DNA from: Davidsoniella eucalypti
Lineage: Eukaryota; Ascomycota; Sordariomycetes; Microascales; Ceratocystidaceae
Direction of reading: 5' to 3'
Length of the DNA: 64,000 bases
NCBI GenBank assembly: GCA_004009845.1
Contig: RMBW01000017.1
Location: forward strand, 349,367 to 413,366
A program made the translations under genes and the position numbers. The notes beneath the pieces are model-generated. The model was not told where the DNA came from, ran no database searches, and worked only from the letters and a program-made list of their open reading frames with translations. This document shows positions 1 through 12,100 of the stretch, piece after piece. Every line of letters starts with the position of its first letter. Within the stretch, counting starts at the first letter, position 1.

Positions 1-1201
1 CACGTGCTGTATTCTCTTGTCGGCGACGACAAATCAAGAGAATGACGACGTGCGTTGTAATGGGCGAATAAAAAACGAGTCCATTGACTCGTTTCACGGC
101 GCAAATGCATTCATGGCCTGGCATATTTCACACAATATCTCGAATATCATAGAAATAGACATGATCTATTACATAGATACAAATGAGAATGTGAGTTGAA
201 GGTGCCATGCTAGTTCGGAGTTGATTTCATATTTTGTTTGGAGGGCTATTCACTCATAGCTAAATGGCCATCCCTGGAGTTAGATATGCGGTGTCCTTTC
301 TGCTTTCTGCTATTATTACCGCTTTATTTTTTTCTGGCTATTCTTTATCTATTTTTATTTTCCTTTGGGATCTTGGTACGACATTGATAAAAACCAAAAG
401 ACTGCTTTGCCATTACGGTTCAAATTTAAAAACTCCATAAGGAAATTACTTTATATATCCAAGTTTGTTCTTCAATGCTTGTGTGACACCCGTTTTTTAT
501 ATTGATTCCCCAGTATATGTAAATGTAATCAGATGACTTGGGTTTCAACAACTCCATGCGTTGTTTTGACTTGATACGTACATAGTACAGGTAAGGAAAC
601 GTGGATATAGACTATATATCTTGTCACTATGCAACGTGATGAATGGAACAGAGATGTCAAGATGTATATTAATGAATTTACTTCAAATAAGTCGGAGCTT
701 TAGTAAGGCATGCATGTAATGATATAAGTAGTGTAGGTAGTAACGTCAGGGGCGAATTGTGTTTATCGAAGATCTATTTTATATTCGTAAATATTATATC
801 TGTGTTTTTCTTCCTGTTTTTTCAATCAAGCTCCATACAATGGTTCCTAGGGAAGCGACCCACTCAAGTCAGGTACCGTTGCTTAGTCAGACAAGCGACT
901 AGGCTGTTTTGGGAGAAGCAACCTGGGCTGAAGTCGCGCTAGGGATGCCGCGTTCGAAAGCTTCCTGGTCCGGAAAAGGCAGGCTTTCTCTTGATCAGCC
1001 TTGTAATAGCATAGCAACAGAAGTTTTTTTTTTTTTCTTTCCGTTCGAGCAATTGTATCCAATCAGACCTTCCTTCTTCACTTTGCGCAATTTTTTTATG
1101 GTCTGACTATTTGATCTCATCTCCATTAAATCTTGATCGCATCTAGAGCTTCTTTTGCGACAACTTACGCTTAATCCATAAATCATTGGCACTTGGGTAC
1201 G
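1..1201. other. Intergenic region and CBC1 promoter/leader
   Basis: No gene recognised. An 8-bp inverted repeat (AAACGAGT at 73-80, ACTCGTTT at 87-94, 6-nt loop) lies near the left edge; it could be a hairpin belonging to a transcript that starts outside the window. The part from about 840 to 1010 is more GC-rich than the rest and is followed by a T-run (1024-1036). The last 150 bases before the CBC1 start are C/T-rich, as is usual for a fungal promoter and 5' leader. Short open frames here have no recognisable product. Confidence 0.5.
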
Positions 1202-3845
1202 ATGTCTGACTACGACCGCCGTCCCCATCACGGCTCTTTCCAAAACAACCGTAAGAGACGGTTCAGAGGTATGGAACCGATTTTCGTGGCCCTCATCCTA
1301 ATAAATTGACTCGGGACGAGAAGCTGCTAGCGAAAAAACGCCGTCATTTTCTTATATCTTGTTTCATATGTCCATGTCCGCAATTCAATCGCAACAATCC
1401 ATCAATCTAACAATACATCTGCGCAACTTCTAGATGACGATGAGAATGACCGCCGTGGCCCTCGTCGCCGTGTCGACAACGCACCGCCTCACATCAAGCT
1501 TCGTCGGGCTATGATGAACATTGCGGACTCCTCGCATCTCAGATGGCAAGACGATGCGCGGACGATATCTCACATCGTCTGTGACAACTACGAGAATAGC
1601 ACCGAAGTGCGCACTTTATTCAACGAGCTTCTCTTCCTCATTGTCTACGAGCAGCCCATGAAGCTTCCATTTATCGGCTACACCCTGATGATCATCAACA
1701 CCAACAAGGCTGCTGTCCTAGAAAAGCTTCTGCCTAAAATCACAGATACTATCCAGGAAAGCATCCAGAAGGGCGACTGGCGTCGTGCCAAGCTGCTGGT
1801 CCGTTTGCTAGGCTCCATACAACCCATTCTCAATGACGACGGTGTGTTCCCAATCCTTGATGAGCTGTTCAACAAGGCTGGTGCGTTGCAAAGCGAGAGC
1901 TCCGACGATGTAAGTAACATAATATATGTTAGTCTTTATACATTACAGCAGAAACTAACTATTCTGCAAACAGACCGTCGGCACAGAACTAGTCAAGATC
2001 ATCCTTCTCACCCTACCCCATATCATGTCCTACTCGCCCGATAGCTGGAAGATCAAGGCTATCGAGCTTATGGAAAAGACCGACATTATCGCTAGCGAAC
2101 CACATTCTCTCCAGAGCTTTGTCGATCCCATCCTCTCCGATAATGGTGTTGATTCTGGCAACGGTGCAAGTATCGTAGGCCTTTTGCAAAAACAACTGCA
2201 AACCGAGGCCGATAACAACTGGAAGCTGGACTTCATGCCCCGTCCCTGGATTGCGCCATCGGGTGATGCGCAAATGCAGGGAAGAATCAACGACTCCGTG
2301 AAGCACAATCTGCCTGAGATCAAGCTTCCCGAGAAACTTCTTCAGGGCCCCCGTGGCCTATTTCCCGAGGTCTGGTTTTCTGTTTATAGTAGCAACGAAA
2401 TGAAGAGCGTGCCTCCCACCTCGTCTATCGCCTCGACTGTTATCCGCGACGTTCTTGTCGATACGATCAATGGTCTCGATTTCAACCGTATCGCCAGTGC
2501 CCGTATGATCATCGATCTCGACAGCTACTTTGCCCCGAACACGTTTGCGCGACGTGAGACCAGCTTCGACCACCTCCGTGATTTACAGGAGGAAGGAAAG
2601 TCAACATGGAAGCCTGAAGATGTTGTTGTAGACTCGGTGTTCTCTCAAATCTTCCAGCTGCCCGCACCGCAGCACAAGATCGTCTATTACCACTCTGTTC
2701 TAACCGAGGCTTGTAAAGTGGCTCCTGCCGCTATTGCGCCTAGCATGGGTCGTGCCATTCGCTATCTATACAACAACACTGCCAACTTGGATCTCGAGCT
2801 TTCGCAGCGCTTTGTTGCTTGGTTTGCCTATCATCTTAGCAACTTTGGTTTCACCTGGAAGTGGCAGGAATGGGTAGGTGATGTCCAATTCTCAGAGCTT
2901 CACCCCCGCAAATCTTTCATCATCGGCGCCATCGACCGTGAGATTCGTCTAAGTTTCTCGCAAAGAATCAGTGGCACCCTCCCTGAAGTTTATCGCGACC
3001 TAATTGCCCGGGAGACCGAGATTGACGAACCCGAGTTCAAGTTCAACAACTCAGAAGTTCCTTTTTCTGCTGAGGGCATCGAGATCGCTGGCCTATTACG
3101 CCGCAAGGCTGAGGATGAAGCTTTCCAGCCAGTGTTTGACAAAATTCAGACTGCGGCTCTTGATATTGGCAGTGACCCCTTAGTTGCTTCTACCGATGTG
3201 CTAATGACTTCTGTCTGCTGGGTTGGTTCCAAGTCACTAAGCCACAGCATCGCCTGCATCGAGCGTACCAAAGCCAAGCTTGCAGAGTTGACTAACGCAT
3301 CTGAGACTGCCTGCGAACAACTCATGACATCTATTGTAGAGTACTGGAAGTATCATCCCGGTATCATTGCTGCTCTGATCGATAAACTACTCAACATGGG
3401 AGTTTTGACACCTATCGCTATTGTGAAGTGGGCAATTTCTAGCACTGCCATGTGCGAGGAGAATGCTACCCCTAACGCTGCTTTGGCCAAGACTGTTGTC
3501 TTTGAGATAGTACTTAACACTGTTCAACGTGTGATCATGCGCCTAAACGAACCTATCGAGTCTTCGGAACTGAAGCCTACCAATGAGTCTCTAGACAATC
3601 TCTTCTCATCTATCCTAGAGTCACTGGAGAAGATTGATACCGATGATGAAGAGGGTGTCGATGCTATCAAGACATGGAAAGCTAAATGGGCACGTGTCTT
3701 CAAGCGTAAGCAAGTGGTTCAAAATGCCATTATTCTAGAAGCGAAAACAGCCGCAGATCTCAAGGCTAAAGAAGAGGAGGAACTTGCCAGAGAAGCACAG
3801 GCCGACATTGAAGCGACTGTGGCTGCTGCTGATACTGAGGAGTAA
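1202..3845 (+). CDS. CBC1: Nuclear cap-binding protein large subunit (CBP80/Cbc1)
   Basis: Large subunit of the nuclear cap-binding complex. With CBP20 it binds the m7G cap of new RNA polymerase II transcripts and supports splicing, export and decay. Three exons: 1202-1268, 1434-1909 and 1974-3845, giving 804 residues, a normal length for the family. The introns have GTATGG/TAG and GTAAGT/CAG ends and CTAAC branch sites, and joining them keeps one frame. The start gives a basic, Arg-rich N-terminus (MSDYDRRPHH, then a KRR cluster) typical of fungal Cbc1. The helical MIF4G-like domain follows from about residue 30, then two further MIF4G-like helical regions; the C-terminus is a charged, Glu/Ala-rich helix. 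Identification rests on remembered family features, not on a search. The gene is convergent with the broken membrane-protein gene and SF3B4 downstream. Confidence 0.88.
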
Positions 3846-4284
3846 GGGCATTTAGTTTACAATATAAACAATCCCGACCTCACTGTACCAAGCAGTCAAG
3901 GTAATCCAGGCGACAGCTTTGTAATTCATCAGCTGTGTTGTCGAGCAAGAGTGTTCGTAAGGGTTTATTGTGGCAAGGGGGGAGGAAAAGTACTCTTGTG
4001 GTGTACCTTTTGAGCCTATATCTATCTGGGTTTATCACTCGGTTTATTTTTTTCGTTTTCACTAGAGTTTCGGGTCTCGAGTTTCTTGTTTATTGTCTGT
4101 ATTTTCTTTCAGGGGAGTTCTTTGTTCCCCTTCTTGTTATCACCCTTTTCTCATTGTGTCAGCCGCATTATATAGATAAACCAGTACCTAAAAAAAAGCT
4201 TAATATCCTTTCATTACCTAACCATCTCAAACGCCACACTCACTATGGTTACTAGAAAGTATTTAGATTCTCTCCATGGGATGG
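3846..4284. other. Intergenic, 3' region of CBC1
   Basis: T-rich sequence after the CBC1 stop, suited to a 3' UTR. Open frames on both strands at 3880-4255 have no recognisable product and poor codon use. No other feature seen. Confidence 0.4.
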
Positions 4285-5103
4285 CTACTCTGCTTCACGA
4301 TAAAAAGCCATGAGCACTTCAAAGTTCAAATCGTAGCCTGGCTTATTATCAGCCACTAGCCGGCGCAGCAAATGATACCAAAACTCCGAAATGGCGGCCC
4401 AAGGTGAGTAACCCCTCATATTCAATAGAAAGCGGAATCTTGAATTTGCGAACGAGGATTGCTTCAAAATAGACCACGTTGATGATTCTAGCTACAATCG
4501 CAAATACGGCGGAATACCATATGTGACAATTACGCTTCTTCATTTCAGCATTGTGACCACCTTTGTATATCGATGCTTTGAACGAGCACATGGCCTATGA
4601 ACATGAAGGGCACCGATAAGGTTAAAAGCCAGGCATAACAGGACGATCATAGAGACACCTAAGTTGTACAGGGCGAGCTCATTCGACGGAAACATGATGA
4701 TCTCGCGATTAGCCTTATCCCAGATATACGTTATTGCCCCGCCATGTCCGGACAAGTAACATATGTCAATAAGAGCTCACTCACCCGCGTCGTTCTTGCA
4801 AGGTTTCATGGCGGGCCGTGAGTCCGCGTCCCCATCATAGTCGTCTTGGTTGAGTAGCTCCATATCGCGTTGACCGTGGGTGACGATGGCGAGGAAGCTG
4901 GATATTTGGAAGGTGAAGATGAGGAGAAACATTAGACGGCGGCGAGATGGGGTTAACCGGAAGTTGTAGAATATGCTAGGACCGAGAAACCAGGCGCTGA
5001 CTTGTATGATGTGTGGAACCACGATGTAGCCAATATCAGAGACGGCACTGACGTCGCTTCAGTATGCTTTGTGGTAGGCATCGATGACGGCTATGGATGG
5101 CAT
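4285..5103 (-). pseudogene. Broken gene for a polytopic membrane protein
   Basis: Three adjoining minus-strand frames encode hydrophobic, membrane-like segments in a plausible order. Frame one (5103 to about 4786) has an ATG, then an in-frame TGA at 5061-5059 after AYHKAY, then two likely helices (VVPHIIQVSAWFLGPSIFYN and MFLLIFTFQISSFLAIV) and an acidic loop. Frame two (4755-4540) has a helix around YNLGVSMIVLLCLAFNLIG. Frame three (4591-4349) has a helix around WYSAVFAIVARIINVVYFEA. A GTGAGT donor ends frame one, but no acceptor before frame two keeps phase, and frames two and three overlap, so canonical splicing does not rebuild one protein. I could not name the family; an RTA1-like multispan protein was considered but its motifs are not convincing. 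A real gene with sequence errors is the main alternative. Confidence 0.35.
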
Positions 5104-5812
5104 TATATCTAGATATGACAGGCTAGTTAAATGACAGACATATACCGGAATAAGCTTTTTTGCTCGGTTAAGAAACGATGCAAGTGTCGTACAAGATTAC
5201 CGCCAAGGAACAGAAATAGCCAAGATAGCCATGTGTCACACTCCCCAACATAAAAAAAAAAACTCAACACGCAGAACGATGTAGAAAGATAGTCGTGGGA
5301 CGAAGCTATATATTGGACGTTCTCTATACAAACAGACGACATATTTGTCGAAGCTACTACCTGACGAGTAGACTTTTTGATCGTGTCATATACGAGATAG
5401 AGAAGAATATGTAAGGTTCTTATAGCTGACAAAATACTAGATTCATTAACAAGGAGATCCTATGATGATCTATTAAGCTAATGTTTAGATTTGACTCAGC
5501 GAAGAGGGTTTATGGGTGGACAAACAAAAAGCAAACCCTAGCTAGTTTGATGATCCGAGAAAAAGGAAATAAAATAAAGAAATTAAACGCCGATAACGCC
5601 CAATGCTAGTTGGAGATGTGTGCTACAATATGAATCCCGAATTGCCTGCCTGAACCATCTAAAGGAAACTATCTCAACTACCAACTATATCCCAACGCCG
5701 GCAGTGTCTCGCGTAGCACCACGCCCCTCGACACCCTCCACTCTTTTTTGATGCCCGGATTAGAGTCTTATTACATTTGCTTATTATAGACGAAGACCAG
5801 TTCTTCGTTTCT
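5104..5812. other. Intergenic, 3' of SF3B4
   Basis: No gene recognised. A hydrophobic minus-strand frame at 5127-5432 lies just upstream of the broken membrane-protein gene and could be more of it, but I see no splice sites that connect them. The segment next to 5812 is the probable 3' UTR of SF3B4. Confidence 0.35.
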
Positions 5813-7055
5813 TCATTTACGGGCGAATCCCGGGGGCGGATGGTGCGGGAAGCCCTGCGGCGCCATCATTCCGGGCGGTGGAGCCTGTAGAAGACCTGGT
5901 GGTACACCAAAACCCGCGGGTATTCCAGGCGGAGGAACATTAGCAGGTCCACCGCGGTAACCTGGGTGGAAATCGGCTGGGTTTGTGTATGCAGGTTGAC
6001 CAGCTGGTGGACGAGCAGGTAGACCTAATGGAGCGGCCGGTAGCACAGGCATGCCTAGACCCATCGGTGTCTGTTGTTGTTGTTGGTGATGATGTTGATT
6101 GCCGTGGTTGTGATGTCCATGATGGTCACCATTACCTTGCCCACCGCGCGGCGCATAGTTGCGTTGTCCTCCAGTGTGTGATGGGTATGTTTGCGCATTG
6201 TTGTAAGCGCCCATTGGCGGGGGACCCTTGGGATCGAAACCAGCAGGGACCAATGGGACCTCTGGAGCACCGTTAGGGCCTGCGGAGCGGGGAGTGGATG
6301 TCGTCGGAGTGGCGTTTGCGCCGGTTCCGGGACCACGCTCGAGTAGACCCGAGGGAAGCTGTGACTCGGGAATGATGTTATGCTTCTTTGCTTGGGCAGC
6401 TAGCTCACGTTCGGCTTGGTCACCGTGACGCTCGTTCTTGCCGTCCTTCTTGAAGGCATACTGCACAACGACCTGCTTGCTCAGGATGTACTGCGAATTC
6501 ATGGTATCGATAGCAGCATCTGATGAGTCGAAGTCGGCATATGAAACAAACCCGTACCCCTTCGACGTACTGCTCTCATCGCGTGCGACCTTGGGAAGGT
6601 TAATCAACGGGCCGAAGCGCGAGAAGGTATCGTACAGCAAGCGCTCGTCTACCATGATATCCAGATTACCAATGTATAGCTCGGCGCCGACCTCGGCGGC
6701 ACGCGTCTTGTCGGCGCTGGCTTTGTTGACACGCACGGATTTTCCGTATAGCTTCACGCCGTTGAGAACATTGGCGGCGTAGTCAGCGTCGGCGGGCGTG
6801 CGGAATTCGACAAAGCCGAAGCCTTGGTGGTTCTGAGTTACGCGGTCGCGCGGCATGTGGAGGTTGTGGATGGGGCCCATTTGGAGCATGATTTCATACA
6901 CCATGGCAGCGGTAGCACGCTCGTCGATATTGCCGACGTAGACCGTCGCATCTTTGTCTTGCTCCCTATAACACGCCGGTATGTTAGAGATAGTTCTAGT
7001 ATCGTCATGAAGTGAAATCCGGCACGTCGTCTTACCAATGTCTGTTCTGAGCCAT
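5813..7055 (-). CDS. HSH49: Splicing factor 3B subunit 4 (SF3b49/Hsh49)
   Basis: RNA-binding subunit of SF3b in the U2 snRNP, which contacts pre-mRNA near the branch site. Two exons: 7055-7036 and 6965-5813; the 70-nt intron (7035-6966, GTAAG...TAG, CTAAC branch) interrupts the tryptophan codon of the conserved RHWEQDKDATVYVGN start. Length 390 residues. RRM1 has RNP2 VYVGNI (15-20) and RNP1 GFGFVEFR (55-62). RRM2 has RNP2 LYIGNL (103-108) and RNP1 KGYGFVSY (142-149). From about residue 190 the tail is rich in Pro, Gly, His and Gln, with PPPG repeats at the very C-terminus, as in SF3b49 orthologues. Starting at the internal methionine (6904) would lose half of RRM1, so the spliced start is preferred. 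It is divergent from URM1, 348 bp away. Confidence 0.93.
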
Positions 7056-7403
7056 CTTGGGCGGTTAATTATGGGATAGACTGAAATTTAGATAGCAAAG
7101 AAATTGTGTCGCCTAGGAAATACAGAAGTTGAAGGAGGAAATTCTGCGGAAGTTGGCCTGCTAGATTCTTCAGCCCTGTCGCATATCTACTTTTTTTTTG
7201 CGATTACCTAGGAAATCGCCAGCCTTGCGAACACTTGTCACGTGATACATATCAACTCTGTCCAACCCTAGTGGAGCGACATTAGCATATATACCCTAAT
7301 GAATTTACTTAATTGGTACGAATTTTTGGGAGGTTCCTAACGATTAAGTTCATACTTTGATGTATAGAGTTACTCGTAACAATTCCTCTCTGCATGTGAT
7401 AAA
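7056..7403. promoter_or_regulatory. Divergent promoter between SF3B4 and URM1
   Basis: This 348-bp spacer must carry both promoters. It holds a T-run (7191-7199) followed by GCGATTACCTAGG, and TCACGTGA (an E-box-like CACGTG core) near 7238. No factor is assigned. Confidence 0.45.
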
Positions 7404-9174
7404 ATGACTTCTCCTACGTAAGTTTCTTGCACTTTCAATCTCAGACATGGCGTTCTTGATATTCTTCTTACAGCTACTATATGATTCTTGGCTTATTGAA
7501 GGAGAGATCATCCGGCGTTGAACCCAAGTGTTGTCGCACAAAGCCATAAAATGTTCTTATAGACTACAGCTAACCACATGACAGAGATGACGTCGAAACC
7601 GTTTCGGTTCAAGTAGAACTAGCGTAAGTAGCTGTTCTCCATCGCTTGTATGGTGTCCATAAGCCACTCAAGCCAACTTAAAGTGTTGTTTCGGTGTTAT
7701 ATTTTCCCATCTATCCCGAGCCGTTATCGAAAAGGATACATCTATATGCGTTGTATATTTACCCAAGCCAAAGGAAGCAAATGCGTATTATCTCCACCAA
7801 TCTCTGGCTATTGGCTGAGGCGAGCCGGCCTAATTGAAGTTCGGCTATACTTGTTGTTGTCGTCTACCAACAGATACACCTCGGTTATGAATATCAGCAC
7901 TCAGAATCATTCATAACCAATGTGTACCAACATGAATAAAGCCGGGTATCAGTTATGAGAATGTACTTCACGCCTTGCTATTAGAATGTGTTTGCATTTC
8001 CCTGGCTATGCTAGACGAGTAATCATATATGCCATAAAATGGATATAGAACTGCTTGAGCCGATTTAGCAAAACTATACCAAAAACGCCTGAAAACAATA
8101 GGCTACGCCAAGGGAACACTGCCAGCTAACCAGACATGTCGATAGAGGGGGACTGGATACTCTTTTTGGCGGTCAAGCGACATTGTTAGTCAGCGTACCA
8201 AGATCTTCAGCGATCACAGAAAGCAATCCTACAATCACCGTCGGAGACCTCGTCCAGCATCTTGGCGAAGCGGTCATAACTGATTCGCGCAAAGAGCTGT
8301 TCATCATTGACAGCCATATGTAAGTTGCCTAACACACATCACCACCTTGACAGTGAACGCCACCCATACATCCTCGCTTCCCATATCTCTATTTGGCTTA
8401 TGATGCTTAACGTCATGAAATATATTATCCACGAAAGGCAGGGCGACATGTGCCAGCTTGGCATTTGGCATTAGAGGCTGTGTGGCTACGATCAGCTGCT
8501 ATAGAAGTACTGCTTTGTGACACTACTACAGCATATAGTACTCCAGCAAAGCCTGACGGCCATATATGATGGCCAAAGTATTTTGAGCAGGGCTATCACT
8601 GATATAGGCAATCATAAGATTGCTAATCAGCCAAAACACAGCTTTGGCTCTGCACACGTACTCATATGATGCTTTGAATGGATCGCATTGCTTTACCGAA
8701 TGAACAGCTCGCGAACATGAGGCTGCTGATATAATCCTTTCATTATATGTTCCATGATAGCAAAGTACAGTATATGAGCTTGATCATTGAAAGAAACTGC
8801 GTACTGGATATACTACGCGCCTTATATTGGCACATTGATATAGACCTGTATGTCACGTTGCAAGCTACATTCATGACAGTACACTGCCTGGTATATCATG
8901 AAAGGAAGCTTATAAACGGCCATTGGGTGGCACATTCAATCCTACATTCTACATGGCTACTACCAATCCACTACAAACACGTACAACACCAATGCGCTGG
9001 ACTGCACGTGATTCTACAATTACTAACGCTTACATTGTATTATCACAACCTTTTAGTCGTCCGGGAATCATGGTCTTGGTAAATGAAGTAGACTGGGAGC
9101 TTGAAGGTGAAGAAGATTGCCGCCTTAACAACGGAGACAATGTATTGTTTGTGTCAACGTTGCACGGTGGTTAA
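7404..9174 (+). CDS. URM1: Ubiquitin-related modifier Urm1 (sulfur carrier)
   Basis: Urm1 is a ubiquitin-fold sulfur carrier. Its C-terminal Gly-Gly is thiocarboxylated by Uba4 and supplies sulfur for 2-thiolation of wobble U34 in tRNA-Lys/Glu/Gln; it can also be conjugated to proteins. Four exons: 7404-7417, 7585-7623, 8146-8319 and 9057-9174, giving 114 residues. All donors are GTAAGT, acceptors are CAG, TAG and TAG, each with a CTAAC branch site. Joining restores the family pattern: VSVQVELAGGLDTLFGGQ, then TITVGDLVQHL and DSRKELFIIDSHIRPGIMVL, then DWELEGEEDC and the hallmark end FVSTLHGG. The introns are 167, 522 and 737 nt, long for a fungus. The start in exon 1 (MTSPT) is the only ATG in phase. 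I see nothing coding inside the introns. Confidence 0.93.
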
Positions 9175-12100
9175 AAGTGAGTTTTAGCAGGCACTGATAT
9201 CTATCGTGTACTATTACTAATATTCTTGAGACATCATATTTAACAGACTAGCGTAGCTTAGGTCGTTTAACCGGGTTAACGAACCTGTAGTATCAGTATC
9301 GAGAACATGATTTAAGTACATTTGATTTTGAGACGTATCATTTTGTCACTGTATTAATTTCGTGACATCAAGATAGTAATACCACCAAGTTAGCCTAAAT
9401 AAGGAAATCTCTTTTATACACATGTAGTACGTGTATAGTAACTTCATAGCGATTGGAATATAAGTATGGGACGGCTACCAGGCCCAAACTTTAAGGTGAG
9501 ACTTAGAGATACAAGCCTACATGGGGAATTCAAAAACAACGACAATCATCTATATAGATATCCTGTACGGATGCAGGGACAACAGACCTGTAGATAAGGG
9601 CCTACCCGTCAGCTTGGAAAGGAGACTGCGAGCCAGCCGTTGAACATGCTAGTGAAATGGGGACGGGAAGACGAGAGATATGTCCAACTTGATGCTAAAC
9701 CTGGTGTCCGGAAGCTTTCAATGGGCATATCTGTAGAGCGTAGGAAACATGGGACCAAAGAAGGGAAAGACGAAAAGAAGCAGAGCTGGCCTAAAGTGGG
9801 AGGGAAATGGAAAGCGAAACAAGAGCCGGCTTAGTCTAGAACTAGACTGAAACTACGCAGGACCTTGAAAGGGTCAGCGGAGTTCTAATCGGCGAACAGG
9901 AAGTTTCCTCCAATGCCTGTATCTCGAGGCAGGAAGAACGGTGACGGACGAGAAGAATAGCAGCTGCAGATCCGCAAAGTGACGAACAAGAGAACAAGAG
10001 AACAAGAGGACAAGAAAACAATGGCCTGGAATCACACCCAAGCCCTCACGGCCCGCATGTGCTAGAGAGCTGGAACACCATGATGTGCTGGACAAGCAGG
10101 GTAAACAGGGCGAAGCCAAAAACCAACAGATGTGACGACAGGAATATGAAGACCGTGATATTGATGCACTGATATAGGCCGATGGACAGACAAAATACTT
10201 GATGATGGGGAGGTGAAGAGGGCGTGTGGAACTGATTCTGTCGCTGGACAGACCTCGTTCCAGGCCGGCCTATAGAAATGAGTGCAAGAAACGTAGCAAG
10301 CTGGAGATATCACAAGTGAAAGGAAGGAAAAGTATGATGGAGACGGCCTAGGAAAGGCATGTGCGGGTGCTGTAAACGAGCATCTGCGCGATATGGATGA
10401 TGGAGAGAAGACGTATCTTGTTATTTCCCAGGTCCGTCTTTTAGCAAAGCCCAAAATCAAGCGTGCAGATATGGTCACGGCCATCTCGTGGCGGTGGGAT
10501 TGGAGAAAAGCCCAGGAGGGGGGTGGATATGTACGAGCAGCCCTGGACTTGGCTTCGTTTTGGTTCTATGAGAGCATCCTAGTTGGTCTATATGCATTGG
10601 TCGTATCTGTACATCTTGAGCTTTGTCTGAGATGACGCTCAATCAAGTCTAGGCAAAACCATGAGAGTTGGCTGCTGGTTTGTGTGTGTGAAAGTGTGAT
10701 AAGGGAGAGTAGGAGTTGAGAGAATTAGGCAATCAACAATATACGCCTGTACATAAGAGGAAAAAAAAAAAGTAATGGAGACGTAAGTAGTAAGGCAGCC
10801 GATTTTTTGATGCATCATTCTCGGGGGAACCTATAAGGATCAGGCTGATATGCAGTATGGGAGCAATAGCTGCTGAAACGACGGGACAGTGTTACTGGCG
10901 GAACAACAATCCTCCTGCTTTTCCTTGTCATCTTTGTAGCCCTCCTCTGCTGCATCTGTAGCTTGGAAAGCCATGGCGGAGAGTACTTTGAGTACGGAGA
11001 GATGGTGTTTGGTAGGAACTAGTCCGTAATATTAGGATTGTCGGTACTTTGATTCCAAAGATTATAGGTGGCTGGCCAGTATGGCTGGGAGATCAACGTA
11101 GTGTGCGTGTTCCATATGCACGCCGGCCCATACGGACTTAAGAAGCCATAGCCGTATCTGTATGTGCAAAGCATGGTGAATATACAAAACAGCAGTTGGG
11201 TCGGATATATCAAGCTCGCAATGTCTCGACAGACAGCCTGCCTCTTTTTAATTCTTGCTATATTCTCTATCGACAGAGCACTAGCTGAACATTATAATTA
11301 CATTGTGATATATAACATAACGGCAATGTATGTACATTGCACCATTGTATGTCAATACGAGACAGTTTATACACGTCGAGAACCGTAAGCGCTCAAGCCG
11401 CCGAAATATCAAGTTTGCCCGGAATTGGACAGAAAACAAGCCTGGATTGGGTAGCGTATGTAACCGTTCTTTTCTGCCTTTTGTTCCTTTCAAGTTGAGA
11501 CATCCTCTAGTGACAGAACGCGTGTTTGCGATGACTTTCTTTTTGCTTTACTGCAGGTAGGAGCAGATAACGGACCGGGTCGTGTGATGGAAAAGACAAA
11601 GGAAGCTGTTATTTGAGTTGCAATTCGTTGCTGGTTGTGGAATCGATGTCTATGTACATGTACAGTTACGTATCTGTATAGAGACATTTCTTTTTTTCTC
11701 AGCCTGTTATCACTACTACCGCGACCCCCCCTCCATCTCCCGGCTAGTCTTGGTTGGGATTACGCTTGCCCGAATTCACACTCCACAAATACGGCATGTG
11801 AATGTGTTTCACTGCTTGTCTCTGTATTTCACTCGTTGCTTATTGTGATGTCCAGTGCCCGGTTGGAATCAAAGAAAGCAAGGGAGGGGTCGTCTTACAA
11901 GCACATCAAGTTGAAGAGCAGAAAGGCGCTAGGCTAGGCTGCTATGCGGAATTGTGTAGACGTCACAGTACGTTGGTATAGCAAGCCAGTTTGCATCTGT
12001 CCTCCAAGAGCTACACGGGGCTGCTGCTTGTGTGTCTTTGTTGGTTTCTTCTATAGCGCAAACAGCCATTCAAGACATTTCGGGTCTATATTTCAGGTCC

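Noticed and set aside
8923..9056. Upstream methionine for the last URM1 exon, reading MGGTFNPTFYMATT
   Set aside because: It lies in intron 3. Splicing from 8319 to 9057 gives the conserved KELFIIDSHIRPGIM sequence instead.
10860..10975. Short minus frame MAFQATDAAEEGYKDDKEKQ
   Set aside because: It has only 44 codons and no family, and it lies in the convergent 3' region of two genes.
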